DNA of 52,968 nt from an uncultured Clostridia bacterium (GTDB lineage: Bacteria > Bacillota > Clostridia > Oscillospirales > Ruminococcaceae). This document shows positions 24,837-33,460 of the stretch, piece after piece; within the stretch, counting starts at the first letter, position 1; each line of letters starts with the position of its first letter. Both the position numbers and the translations under genes were made by a program. Below the pieces are notes generated by a model. The model saw only the letters and a list, made by a program, of their open reading frames with translations. It was not told where the DNA came from and did not search any database. The stretch covers positions 1-52,968 of the forward strand of contig CANPWL010000010.1 of assembly GCA_947584375.1 (NCBI GenBank), given 5' to 3'.

Positions 24837-25757
24837 ATGGCAAAAACAATTGCAGATGTTCAAAGTGAGATATTGAAGCTTAAAAATGAAAAAGATATAT
24901 GTATATTGGCACATAGCTATCAAGGAAGGGAAATTATTGAAATAGCAGATTTTGTTGGTGATTCCTTTGCGCTTTCTGTAAAGGCGAAAAGCGTTCTGAA
25001 TAAGATTGTTATAATGTGCGGAGTTCGCTTTATGGCTGAAACCGTTAAGCTTTTATCTCCCGATAAGACAGTGATACTATCTAATAAGAACGCCGGGTGT
25101 CCAATGGCTGAACAGTTTGAAAAGGAAGAAATAGAGTACATAAAAAAGAAAAACGGAGATCCTTGCGTTGTATGTTATATTAATACAACGACCGAACTTA
25201 AAACCGTTTGCGATGTTTGTGTTACATCTTCATCTGCTTTGAAGATTGTTAAAAAGCTTGATGCTAAGGATATTCTATTTATACCTGATATTAATTTGGG
25301 TACATATGTTAAGAATAATGTTAAGGATAAAAACATTATGCTTCTTCACGGAGGGTGTCCTGTTCATGCGTGTGTAACAGGGAGTGAGGCGCTAAAGGCA
25401 AAGGAGGAGCACCCGAACGCTTTGCTGTTAGTTCACCCGGAATGTGTTCCTGAAGTGGTTAAGCTTGCTGATTATGTAGGTTCAACATCAGGCATAATGG
25501 AATTTGCAAAGGCATCAGATTCTAAGGAGTTTATCATAGGAACAGAACAGGCAATCGTTGAAACGCTTCAGTTTGAATGTCCTGATAAGTCATTTTATCC
25601 TCTTAGCGTAAATTTAACTTGCAGAAATATGAAAACTACAACACTTGTAGATGTTTTGAATTGCTGCAAGGGTACAGGCGGAGAGGTTATTGAACTTGAA
25701 GAGGAAACTATGAAAAAAGCTAAGAAATGTATCGACAGAATGATTGAACTGGGATAG
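24837..25757 (+). CDS. nadA: Quinolinate synthase
   Basis: NadA (306 residues) condenses iminoaspartate with dihydroxyacetone phosphate to quinolinate in NAD synthesis and needs a [4Fe-4S] cluster. Three cysteines with the family's spacing are visible: Cys88 in NAGCPMAEQ, Cys174 in HGGCPVHACV and Cys262 in TCRNMKTTTL. Early motifs include LAHSYQGREI and CGVRFMAET. ATG at 24837 follows GGAGG (24826-24830) and gives the usual family start and length; upstream in-frame codons lack a ribosome binding site. nadB and nadC are not in this window, so the gene stands apart from the rest of the pathway. Confidence 0.95.
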   Translation: MAKTIADVQSEILKLKNEKDICILAHSYQGREIIEIADFVGDSFALSVKAKSVLNKIVIMCGVRFMAETVKLLSPDKTVILSNKNAGCPMAEQFEKEEIEYIKKKNGDPCVVCYINTTTELKTVCDVCVTSSSALKIVKKLDAKDILFIPDINLGTYVKNNVKDKNIMLLHGGCPVHACVTGSEALKAKEEHPNALLLVHPECVPEVVKLADYVGSTSGIMEFAKASDSKEFIIGTEQAIVETLQFECPDKSFYPLSVNLTCRNMKTTTLVDVLNCCKGTGGEVIELEEETMKKAKKCIDRMIELG

Positions 25758-25766
25758 AATAGTTAA

Positions 25767-25805
25767 AAGCAGTTAAAGGAGGTTTTCCTTTAGCTGCTTC
25801 ATTAT
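25767..25805 (+). terminator. Bidirectional terminator between nadA and dpaB
   Basis: AAGCAGTTAAAGGA pairs with TCCTTTAGCTGCTT around a short loop (25767-25799). T-rich sequence follows on the plus strand (CATTATTTTT), and the stem also serves the convergent dpa operon. Confidence 0.75.
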
Positions 25806-25817
25806 TTTTAAGATAAT

Positions 25818-26417
25818 TTATTTTTTTAATAACGGCTGAATTTGTTTTCCCTCAAGTGCGTATGATATTGCTTCAGGCACAAGCTCAAAGTGGGCAACTA
25901 TTGAATTTGGTTTGTTGATGTAATCATCTTGAGAATACGGTACAAAGTAATAATTTTTGTAATTTTGTAATGTTCCTATATTTTTGGCACTTGCAGAAAG
26001 AGCGTCGTTTGTAGAAATTGCTATAAGTACGGGTCTTGAGTTCCTGAGATGGGATTTACAGGCCATTGTGACGGGGGTATCGGTTATACCCAGACTAAGT
26101 TTTGCAAGTGTATTAGCCGTACAAGGAGCTACTACTATAATATCAAACATCTTTTTCGGACCTATCGGTTCTGCGTCTTCTATTGTGACGATAGCCTTGC
26201 ATTTGCATATTCTTTCAAGCCAGTCTACATTGTCAGAAGCTTTTCCGAATCGTGTATTAATTGATGCTGAATTAAATGACATTATGGGCGTTACCTTGCA
26301 GCCGATCTGTACAAGCTGAGAAGCGCATGAAAATGCTTTTTCAAACGTACAGAAGGATCCGCATACGCAGAATCCTACTCTTAGCCCGTCAAATATGTTG
26401 TCTTGATTTATTGCCAC
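25818..26417 (-). CDS. dpaB: Dipicolinate synthase subunit B (flavoprotein family)
   Basis: DpaB (SpoVFB, 199 residues) works with DpaA to oxidise the lysine-pathway intermediate to dipicolinic acid, the spore-core chelator, in the mother cell. The sequence has the flavoprotein layout: VGFCVCGSFCTFEKA (phosphate-binding start), VIVVAPCTANTLAKLSLGITDTPVTMACK and RPVLIAISTNDALS. Length is normal. It overlaps the end of dpaA by 10 bp. The pair lies inside the predicted intervening element, so after excision it would be expressed from the free circle in the same cell that needs it. Confidence 0.93.
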   Translation of the reverse strand: MAINQDNIFDGLRVGFCVCGSFCTFEKAFSCASQLVQIGCKVTPIMSFNSASINTRFGKASDNVDWLERICKCKAIVTIEDAEPIGPKKMFDIIVVAPCTANTLAKLSLGITDTPVTMACKSHLRNSRPVLIAISTNDALSASAKNIGTLQNYKNYYFVPYSQDDYINKPNSIVAHFELVPEAISYALEGKQIQPLLKK

Positions 26418-27292
26418 GGATCGTCGCCCCTTTCATCGAGTATGTTAAGTATTGTATCTGCAATTATTTTTCCCGATGTTACAGGCGCTACCTTTCCGGG
26501 AAGACTTAGAGCCCAGATTGTTTTAAGTCCAAGCTGTCTTGCATTGTCAAAATCAACTCCTCCGGGCTTTGAAGCAAGGTCGATAACTAAAGTGTTCTTA
26601 TTAATCTTAGACAGCTTTTCTTTGTCTAGAATTTTAGCAGGAACAGTATTTATAATTAAATCAAATTCAGAAAGAGAAATATCGATTTTATCGATATCAA
26701 TTGATTTATAACCGTATAATTCCGCCCATGCAAAAGCATTAAGATTTCTTGCACAGATAGACACGTCGCTTTCTAAAGCCTTAAACAGTTTTGCACAGGC
26801 TTTGCCAACTCTTCCGAAGCCTATTATGAGAATTTTAGATCCTGCAACTGTAATAGGCATTTCTTCAATGGCAATTGATAATGCTCCTTCTGCGGTTGGG
26901 ATACAGTTTTTTATTTTAAGTTCATCACGGATGTAATAATCAACTGAAAAATGCCCATGTTCAAAAAACAGAGTCCTTAGGTTTTTACTCAGATTTCCGC
27001 CGACAACGATACTGTGCGGTTTCATAGCTGAAACAGCTTCGTCCAAGGTGATTTCTCCGTCAAAAAACGGAGCGTTTACAGTTCTGTCATCATTACTAGA
27101 TATTATTGGAAGGACCAAAACATCAATCTGTTCCTTGATGTCATTAAGACTTGATATTTTTTTTAGTTTTGAGTTGTCATAAATATTAAAGCCGAAGCAG
27201 TATACATCATATCCTTTATCATATAATCTCTTTGCTAAAAATGTTTGACGTGAATCACCGCCAAGCACTAAAATTTTTTTATTATTAATCAT
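26408..27292 (-). CDS. dpaA: Dipicolinate synthase subunit A
   Basis: DpaA (SpoVFA, 294 residues) is the dehydrogenase-like subunit. It has an N-terminal KILVLGGDSRQTFLAKRL segment and a central Rossmann fold with ILIIGFGRVGKACAKLFKAL and VIDLASKPGGVDF, ending ALSLPGKVAPVTSGKIIADT. All family landmarks are present. ATG at 27292 is preferred: GGAGGG lies nine bases upstream, whereas the in-frame ATG at 27313 precedes that site. A sigma-K-like promoter lies upstream, agreeing with late mother-cell expression of dpaAB in Bacillus. Confidence 0.94.
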   Translation of the reverse strand: MINNKKILVLGGDSRQTFLAKRLYDKGYDVYCFGFNIYDNSKLKKISSLNDIKEQIDVLVLPIISSNDDRTVNAPFFDGEITLDEAVSAMKPHSIVVGGNLSKNLRTLFFEHGHFSVDYYIRDELKIKNCIPTAEGALSIAIEEMPITVAGSKILIIGFGRVGKACAKLFKALESDVSICARNLNAFAWAELYGYKSIDIDKIDISLSEFDLIINTVPAKILDKEKLSKINKNTLVIDLASKPGGVDFDNARQLGLKTIWALSLPGKVAPVTSGKIIADTILNILDERGDDPWQ

Positions 27293-27348
27293 AAGGGTTA
27301 GCCCTCCAAGCATAAGAATTTTTATAATGAGAAAAATAAGGGATAGTT

Positions 27349-27375
27349 CATTATATGTGTTATTTTCTTTTGTGT
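27349..27375 (-). promoter_or_regulatory. Candidate sigma-K promoter for dpaAB
   Basis: On the minus strand AC (27375-27374), 16 bp, then CATATAATG (27357-27349) agrees with the sigma-K pattern AC-N16-CATANNNTA except at the last base. It lies about 57 bp upstream of the dpaA start codon. Confidence 0.5.
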
Positions 27376-27485
27376 TAATATTGAAAATGAATAGACATAA
27401 TGCTATAATGAAAATAAACAGTTATCAGTTTTATAACTAAAACGGATTTGTTTTGACAAAGTTTCAATAAGAAACGGAGATAAGT

Positions 27486-28403
27486 ATGAATAAGATTTCA
27501 GTCGATAAGATCAATTTAAACTTGCGTACCGACAGAAAGAATTTTATTAATGAATGTGAAAGAATTTATGACTCACAGCTTTATGAGGTTGCAAACGCTA
27601 TAAGCGACCGTTCATTTCAAAGACCGATTATTCTGCTGTCGGGACCATCCGCATCTGGTAAAACTACAACTGCTATGAGGCTTGAAAATCTGCTTGAAAA
27701 TTTAGGGCATCCTTCAAAAACACTGTCGCTTGACGATTATTTTTTTCCGCTTGATAAAAGTTGTGAGAATATCGACTTTGAGGCTCCTGAAAGAATAGAT
27801 ATTCCTTTATTAAAAAAACAACTTGAGGATATTGCTTGCTGTAAAGAGGTTATTTTACCGGACTTTAATTTCAAAACTCAGAAGAGAATGGTAAAAGAAA
27901 GATATAAAAGACAAAAGGATGAAATAGTTGTAATTGAGGGTATTCATGCTTTAAATCCTGATGTAACAGGGGATAACGATGATTTTTCAAATAATATATA
28001 TATAAGTGTAAGAACAAGAATAATTGACAAAGACGGCATTTCATTCCATCCTTCAAAAATAAGGCTTATAAGGCGTATATTTCGTGATACACAGTTTCGT
28101 GCAAGGAGTATCGAAACTGTTCTAAATCAGTTTAAAAGCGTAGAGCGAGGGGAAAATCTTTATATTATGCCGTTTAAAGAGCGCTCTCATTTTGAAATCG
28201 ATACGTTTATGGGATATGAACTTTCTGTGTATAAAGATTGTCTGATAAAAATGCTTGTGAATATAAAAGATACATTTGCTGATTATCATAAATTTGAGTC
28301 TTTGGAAAAAATGCTTAAACAGCTTGACTCTTTGGATTCTTCTCTTGTTAAAAAGAATTCAGTCGTGCGGGAATTTTACGGAGGAAGTGAGTTTGAATAT
28401 TAA
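27486..28403 (+). CDS. Uridine kinase-like nucleoside kinase
   Basis: This 305-residue P-loop kinase of the uridine kinase/phosphoribulokinase family would phosphorylate a nucleoside or small metabolite with ATP/GTP. The motif LLSGPSASGKTT (about 52-63) is the P-loop, TLSLDDYFFPLD follows, and IVVIEGIHALNPDV is the family's second strand. The N-terminal 45 residues (LNLRTDRKNFINECERIY) are an extension seen in clostridial members. ATG follows CGGAG. The rpe gene follows 31 bp downstream, so the two are probably one operon in pentose/nucleotide metabolism. The true substrate is uncertain. Confidence 0.82.
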   Translation: MNKISVDKINLNLRTDRKNFINECERIYDSQLYEVANAISDRSFQRPIILLSGPSASGKTTTAMRLENLLENLGHPSKTLSLDDYFFPLDKSCENIDFEAPERIDIPLLKKQLEDIACCKEVILPDFNFKTQKRMVKERYKRQKDEIVVIEGIHALNPDVTGDNDDFSNNIYISVRTRIIDKDGISFHPSKIRLIRRIFRDTQFRARSIETVLNQFKSVERGENLYIMPFKERSHFEIDTFMGYELSVYKDCLIKMLVNIKDTFADYHKFESLEKMLKQLDSLDSSLVKKNSVVREFYGGSEFEY

Positions 28404-28434
28404 GGCTTGTAATTTGAAAGGAAGTGACATAGCT

Positions 28435-29088
28435 ATGATTAATGATAAAATCAAGATTTCAGCTTCAATTTTAGGCTGTGATCTGGCGAATTTGGAGAGT
28501 GAATTAAGACGTGTTGAAAAAGCAAAGGCGGATTATGTTCATTTTGATGTGATGGACGGTGTTTTTGTTGATAATATAAGCTTTGGACTTCCTGTATTAA
28601 AGGCTGCAAAAGCAAAGACTTATCTGCCGTTTGATGTGCATTTGATGATAACCGATCCTGAAAATTATATAGCTGAGTTTGCACGATGCGGAGCAGATAT
28701 TATAACATTTCATTCGGAAGCGACAAGCGATATTAAAGGCTGTATAGATTTATGTAAGAAGAACGGATGCAAAGCAGGTCTTTCAATAAAACCCAGCACC
28801 CCTGCATCAGAGGTATTTCAATACCTTGAACAGCTTGATATGGTACTTGTTATGACTGTTGAACCAGGCTTTGGCGGTCAGGGATTTTTGCCATATACAT
28901 CAAAAAAGATAAAGGAAATACGTCAAAAGTCAGATGAACTGGGACTTAGCCTTGACATTCAGGTGGACGGAGGAATTTCGGACAAAACCTGTAATGAGGT
29001 TAAAGAAAACGGTGCGAATATACTGGTAGCAGGAACGTATTTGTTCAAAGCTGATGATATGTCAAGAGCAGTTGAGTCACTTAAATAA
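28435..29088 (+). CDS. rpe: Ribulose-phosphate 3-epimerase
   Basis: This 217-residue TIM-barrel enzyme interconverts ribulose-5-phosphate and xylulose-5-phosphate. The motifs ISASILGCDLANLE, DYVHFDVMDGVFV (metal ligands His and Asp), FDVHLMI, TFHSEA, VLVMTVEPGFGGQGF and LDIQVDGGIS are all present. ATG at 28435 is chosen: AGGAAG lies ten bases upstream and the resulting length is standard. It probably shares a transcript with the uridine kinase-like gene. Confidence 0.96.
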   Translation: MINDKIKISASILGCDLANLESELRRVEKAKADYVHFDVMDGVFVDNISFGLPVLKAAKAKTYLPFDVHLMITDPENYIAEFARCGADIITFHSEATSDIKGCIDLCKKNGCKAGLSIKPSTPASEVFQYLEQLDMVLVMTVEPGFGGQGFLPYTSKKIKEIRQKSDELGLSLDIQVDGGISDKTCNEVKENGANILVAGTYLFKADDMSRAVESLK

Positions 29089-29090
29089 CG

Positions 29091-29660
29091 CTATCCGTAT
29101 AATTCAGAAATTTTATTCAGAGCATTACTGTTTATCAATAAATCGTAATGCTCTTTTGTTTGTTCAATAATAAGTCTGTCGTTTGAACTGCGGCATTTTA
29201 CTTTTTTCAATGCCCTTGCCGCTTGCTTTATATGCGTTTTTGAAAATGATATTATCAGTCTGTATATGTTATCGGAATAATAAAGTATACTGGACTTAAT
29301 AATTATACCCATCGAGTTTTTAAGTCTTGAGCTGAGATTTATAAGTTCTTTTACACTGTCAGTCTGAAACATTATTTCAAACAAAAATTCGGAATTATTG
29401 ATATCTGTTTTTTTACAGCTTTCTTTTTTGGTTATATAAACGATGCATCCGCCGGTAAACTCTTCAAAAATTTCAACGTAAATTTTATTGCCAATGTCAT
29501 AAAAGCCGCTTCGCTTAAGCAAACTGATAAGAATATCGACCAGTCTTTTGGCTTCCGGAGAATTCCTGTCGCATTTTGAAAAATCTATATCAAGCATTGT
29601 TAAATCATTTTGTGTTAGAGCTATTTTTATCGTGTTATCCGATATACGAATAATTCTCAA
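29091..29660 (-). CDS. mecA: MecA-like adaptor protein
   Basis: This 189-residue protein begins, from TTG at 29660, with LRIIRISDNTIKIALTQNDL, the usual opening of MecA adaptors. An N-terminal substrate-binding domain is followed by an alpha/beta domain (about 85-175) of the type that binds ClpC. GGGGTG lies six bases before the TTG; the in-frame ATG at 29681 precedes this site and is unlikely. MecA-type proteins deliver substrates to ClpCP. The sequence is more divergent than Bacillus MecA, so the ClpC role is inferred from the family. It converges on rpe with two bases between the stop codons. Confidence 0.7.
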   Translation of the reverse strand: MRIIRISDNTIKIALTQNDLTMLDIDFSKCDRNSPEAKRLVDILISLLKRSGFYDIGNKIYVEIFEEFTGGCIVYITKKESCKKTDINNSEFLFEIMFQTDSVKELINLSSRLKNSMGIIIKSSILYYSDNIYRLIISFSKTHIKQAARALKKVKCRSSNDRLIIEQTKEHYDLLINSNALNKISELYG

Positions 29661-29789
29661 GTTGTTCACCCCGCTGATCATAAAAATGAATCCTTACTTC
29701 GCAATCACAGAAGATAACCGTTATGTTATAGTATTCTTTATTGCTTATTTCTGTGAAAACAGATAATATGTATTTGCTGTCAAATAAAT

Positions 29790-29822
29790 AAGGCATACAA
29801 ACTTATGCTTGTATGCCTTTAC
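29790..29822 (-). terminator. Terminator after the GDSL hydrolase gene
   Basis: AAGGCATACAA and TTGTATGCCTT form an eleven-pair stem (29790-29819), followed on the minus strand by ATTTATTTG and on the plus strand by TACTT. It closes the minus-strand GDSL gene. Confidence 0.7.
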
Positions 29823-29858
29823 TTGATGTCAATTTTAAGTTTTGATGTATCGATAAGA

Positions 29859-30923
29859 TCAGTACCGCTTAATGATGTATTTTTTCCTTTTTTTAAGTAC
29901 AATAATTAGAGCCGCAGCTGCTATTATTAATACCAAGCTAATCATAATAATTATCGGAGCGAAAAGCGGGGATCGTTTAGCTTTTGACAAAGTTTTGCTT
30001 TTTGGTACGTCCTCGTTAACCGTTATACTTGCATAGAAGGTTTTTTCTACGACAATGGCGTCTATACATTCGCTTATTTTCTCGTGCCCCTTTGAGTTGG
30101 GATGAATATCAACGCTGCTGATATTTGTAAGTTCCGCTGATTTACCTGTGAAACTGGTGTATACGTCAGCGACATTGTATCTTTGTTTGTTGTCATCGGT
30201 TGACGCATTCATATTTATTATTCGGTTGACCTCGTCAATCCTTGATATGAAAACATCGGTAAGCAGGCTTGGAATTTCAAACTTTAAGCCGTCTAAAGGA
30301 TTATATACAGTTTGAAAAATAATCTCTGTGTTTGGATTGATCTCATATATTTCATCGGTTATCCCTATTATATTTCCTTTTAGCTTTGTAATATTGTTGC
30401 TTATGGTTTGAACCATTTTATTTAAGTCGTTTAAAACATCGGGATCGGTAAAATCAAAATTGACCTCTGTTTCCTGATTGGTAAAGTTTTCTCCCACAGT
30501 ATCTTGTATGAATTTCAAAAGTGCACTTAGAAGGTCGTTTCCTCCAATTGAAATTAATACAAGATCTGATTTCTTAATATCTTCATCATAATTTCCCGAT
30601 TTAACCCTGGAATAAAGCTCTAAAGAAGTCTGACCGTCGATTGCATAGTTATAATAGTCGTTGTTTTGAGAAAGCTTATATTTTTTTGCAAGAATATTAG
30701 CGTAAGATTCGGTATTATAGTTGTTTCCCTTTTTATAATTGGCAAGACCGCAGCCGGTTGATATTGAATCTCCCAGTACCAGCATACATTGCGGGGTTGA
30801 AACTTTAACCTGCTTTGTTTTTTGTTCAGCAAGAGCTGAAACACAATTGTATGAAAAAATTGTAATGCAAATAATAAATGTGTATATGAATAAAAAGAAT
30901 TTGTTTTTTATTTTGATCACCAT
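29859..30923 (-). CDS. Membrane-anchored SGNH/GDSL-family hydrolase
   Basis: This 354-residue protein has a signal peptide (KNKFFLFIYTFIICITIFS), then MLVLGDSISTGCGL with the block-I Ser, LVLISIGGNDLL as block III, and VDIHPNSKGHEK with the catalytic Asp-x-x-His. A C-terminal membrane helix (FAPIIIMISLVLIIAAAALIIVL) and a KKRKK tail anchor it outside the cell. SGNH esterases remove acyl groups from lipids or cell-surface glycans; the substrate cannot be told. The start is ATG 30923 or GTG 30920, both close behind AAGGA. It is monocistronic, with a terminator downstream. Confidence 0.85.
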   Translation of the reverse strand: MVIKIKNKFFLFIYTFIICITIFSYNCVSALAEQKTKQVKVSTPQCMLVLGDSISTGCGLANYKKGNNYNTESYANILAKKYKLSQNNDYYNYAIDGQTSLELYSRVKSGNYDEDIKKSDLVLISIGGNDLLSALLKFIQDTVGENFTNQETEVNFDFTDPDVLNDLNKMVQTISNNITKLKGNIIGITDEIYEINPNTEIIFQTVYNPLDGLKFEIPSLLTDVFISRIDEVNRIINMNASTDDNKQRYNVADVYTSFTGKSAELTNISSVDIHPNSKGHEKISECIDAIVVEKTFYASITVNEDVPKSKTLSKAKRSPLFAPIIIMISLVLIIAAAALIIVLKKRKKYIIKRY

Positions 30924-31118
30924 TCCTTATTTTTGTAAAAAGAAAGCGTAAAAACCTATTATCGAGCTTGAATATGGCAATGAAGACAAGCGTTAAATAT
31001 ATTATATATGAAAAAAATTAATAAGGCAACTTTATATTGATATTTTTCCCAAAGTGTATTATTATATTAGTTATGAATAAAGAGAAATACTTTGAAAAAT
31101 GGTGCATGGAGAAATTTT

Positions 31119-33047
31119 ATGCTGGTTAATTGTGAAAATTTATATAAATACTTTGGCGGCGAGCTGCTTCTTTCAGATATAAACTTTACTGTCGAGGACA
31201 GAGATGTTATAGGATTGGTCGGTAAAAATGGATGCGGAAAATCCACTCTTTTAAAAATAATTATGGGTTATGAGGGATTTGATAAAACTTCTGACGGAAA
31301 GGGAACTCTTGTAATTGCAAGCAAGGTAAATATAGGTTTTTTGGCACAGAACAGCGGACTTACCAGTAAAAACACCATAAAAGATGAGATGAAAAGACCG
31401 TTTAAGAAGCTGCTTAACGCATATGGCAGAATGAAAGAGCTTGAAAAGAGTATGGGCAGTTCTGATGATAATAATACAAAAAAGAAACTGTCAGATGAAT
31501 ACGCTGGACTGTCAAGCTACTTTGAATCTAATGACGGTTACAGAATAGACGTGAAAATCTCTTCCGTTTTGAACGGAATGGGCTTTAAAGATTTTGACTT
31601 AGAAATGGTGATAGATAACCTTTCAGGCGGTGAAAAAACACGGCTTGCTATGGCAAAGCTTCTTTTAGAAGAGCCTGATCTGCTTATTCTGGACGAACCG
31701 ACAAACCATCTTGACCTTGATACGCTTTCGTGGCTTGAGGATTATTTAAAAGGCTATAAGGGAGCAATAATAATAGTATCGCACGACAGATATTTTCTTG
31801 ACAGGCTTTGCAACAGGATATTTGAAATAGAAAACAAGCGTCTGACCGCTTACAAGGGAAATTATTCTTCTTATGTAGTTCAGCGTGAAATGAAACTTGA
31901 AAGAGAAAAAAAAGAGTATGAAATTCAAAAAAAGGAAATTGCAAAGCTTAAGGATTATATTGCGAAGAATAAGGTGCGTGCGTCTACTTCCAATATGGCG
32001 AAAAGCAGACAGCGTACGCTTGACAAAATTGAACGTATTGAAAAGCCCGTAAATTATATAAGACCGCCTAAAATAAAGCTTGAATACGATTACGAACCGA
32101 CAAAGGATATTCTTAAAGTTGACGGCTGCGACCTGACGGTCGGTAAGGGTGAAAACAAAAGAACTCTGATTGATAGCATCAGCTTTGATGTAAAAAGAGG
32201 TGAAAAGGTATCTATTATCGGAAAAAACGGGGTCGGAAAGACTTCCATATTAAAACTTATACAGGGAATTATCGAACACAGCAAAGGAAATATTGAATGG
32301 GCTAATAATGTCAAAAAAGCTTACTTTGAACAGGAAAACACAACGCTTGACAGGTATAATACTGTTATTGACGAGGTCCATAAGCGTTTCCCCGCAATGA
32401 CTGACGAACAAATAAGAAAGATTTTGGGAAGCGTACTTCTTACAGGTGATGATGTTTTCAAGCGTGTTGGTGTACTTTCAGGAGGAGAACGGGCAAAGCT
32501 TTGTTTTGCTGTTCTTACGCTTCAAAGGGGAAATGTTTTGATTCTAGACGAGCCTACCAATCATTTGGATCTGATAACAAAAGAGGTTTTAGAGCAAGCG
32601 TTGGCAGAATATCAAGGTACGATAATTCTTGTATCTCACGATAGATATTTGCTGAACAAGCTGTCTACAAGGATAATTGAAGTCAGTGAAAACGGGGTTG
32701 TGTCATATAATGGGAACTATGACGAATATCGTGAACAAAAGTTAAGAGAGATTTCTAAAAAAACAGAAAGCGATAATAATCAGAAGGAAAAATCTAAACA
32801 GGATCCGAAGAAGAAGCAATACAGAACCAAAGAACATCGAGCGGCAGACGTTAAAAGAAAGCAGTTAATAAAAGAACTCGAGTCGGAAATTGAGTTGCTT
32901 GAACAGGAAATATCAGAGCTTGAAACAGATATTTCTACTCCTGAGATCGCGTCAGATTATGAATTATGTGTACGCAAGTGCAAAGAGCTGGAGGAGAAAA
33001 AGAAATCCCTTGATGCCAAACTTGAGGAATGGGCGGAGTTAGAGTGA
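31119..33047 (+). CDS. ABC-F family ATPase (ribosome-associated, Uup/YdiF-like)
   Basis: This 642-residue protein has two ABC domains and no membrane segments. Domain 1 has VGKNGCGKSTLL, NLSGGEKTRLAMAK and LLILDEPTNHLDL; domain 2 has IGKNGVGKTSIL, VLSGGERAKLC and VLILDEPTNHLDL. A charged interdomain linker with KVRASTSNMAKSRQ is typical of ABC-F translation factors, and a C-terminal coiled coil (about 560-640) resembles that of Uup/YdiF. It may rescue stalled ribosomes or protect against antibiotics; a housekeeping role is more likely without resistance genes nearby. ATG at 31119 follows GGAG by seven bases. Confidence 0.9.
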   Translation: MLVNCENLYKYFGGELLLSDINFTVEDRDVIGLVGKNGCGKSTLLKIIMGYEGFDKTSDGKGTLVIASKVNIGFLAQNSGLTSKNTIKDEMKRPFKKLLNAYGRMKELEKSMGSSDDNNTKKKLSDEYAGLSSYFESNDGYRIDVKISSVLNGMGFKDFDLEMVIDNLSGGEKTRLAMAKLLLEEPDLLILDEPTNHLDLDTLSWLEDYLKGYKGAIIIVSHDRYFLDRLCNRIFEIENKRLTAYKGNYSSYVVQREMKLEREKKEYEIQKKEIAKLKDYIAKNKVRASTSNMAKSRQRTLDKIERIEKPVNYIRPPKIKLEYDYEPTKDILKVDGCDLTVGKGENKRTLIDSISFDVKRGEKVSIIGKNGVGKTSILKLIQGIIEHSKGNIEWANNVKKAYFEQENTTLDRYNTVIDEVHKRFPAMTDEQIRKILGSVLLTGDDVFKRVGVLSGGERAKLCFAVLTLQRGNVLILDEPTNHLDLITKEVLEQALAEYQGTIILVSHDRYLLNKLSTRIIEVSENGVVSYNGNYDEYREQKLREISKKTESDNNQKEKSKQDPKKKQYRTKEHRAADVKRKQLIKELESEIELLEQEISELETDISTPEIASDYELCVRKCKELEEKKKSLDAKLEEWAELE

Positions 33048-33081
33048 GCCGGTTTGTACTTTTTTGAATTAATTATATGTA

Positions 33082-33106
33082 AGAGCGGTTTTTACCGCTC
33101 TTTTTA
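33082..33106 (+). terminator. Intrinsic terminator after the ABC-F gene
   Basis: AGAGCGGT and ACCGCTCT pair around a short T-rich loop, followed by TTTTTATT. Confidence 0.85.
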
Positions 33107-33133
33107 TTGATCAGATAAGCGGATTGAAATAAA

Positions 33134-33310
33134 TTAAAACATTGTTCCGAAGTCCTCAAAGACTTCACCGATAGCTTTTATTGCTTTACCTGTATTTGAT
33201 TTAAGCATTCTTTTATCCTTTTTAGTGGCATTTGATAAAGCGTAAGTTGCAGCGCCGACAGCCATTCCTATTGTAATTCCCTTAGCGAGCGAACTGATGT
33301 TGATTTTCAT
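33134..33310 (-). CDS. Small hydrophobic-start protein, unknown function
   Basis: This 58-residue gene begins at ATG 33310 after a strong AAAAAAGGAGG. The protein starts MKINISSLAKGITIGMAVGAA, with a short glycine/alanine-rich hydrophobic segment, then a lysine-rich part (NATKKDKRMLKSN) and an acidic, aromatic end (VFEDFGTMF). The form recalls YtxH-type small membrane proteins, but no family is firmly recognised. The strong ribosome binding site and clean codon pattern support a real gene. Its stop faces the ABC-F terminator. Confidence 0.7.
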   Translation of the reverse strand: MKINISSLAKGITIGMAVGAATYALSNATKKDKRMLKSNTGKAIKAIGEVFEDFGTMF

Positions 33311-33392
33311 AATATATCCTCCTTTTTTATTTGTAATAGTAATTTTCCCGAAAAAACAATTGTATATTCAGAGATTTTTTTGTAATATAAGG

Positions 33393-33421
33393 TTGTTAGA
33401 TATTCAAAAATGTGATATACT
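33393..33421 (+). promoter_or_regulatory. Sigma-A promoter for the pyridoxal kinase gene
   Basis: TTGTTA (33393-33398) and TATACT (33416-33421) are separated by 17 bp, about 40 bp upstream of the start codon. Confidence 0.6.
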
Positions 33422-33460
33422 ATTTTAGAAATTAAATGTAATTTTTTTAGGAGAAATTTT

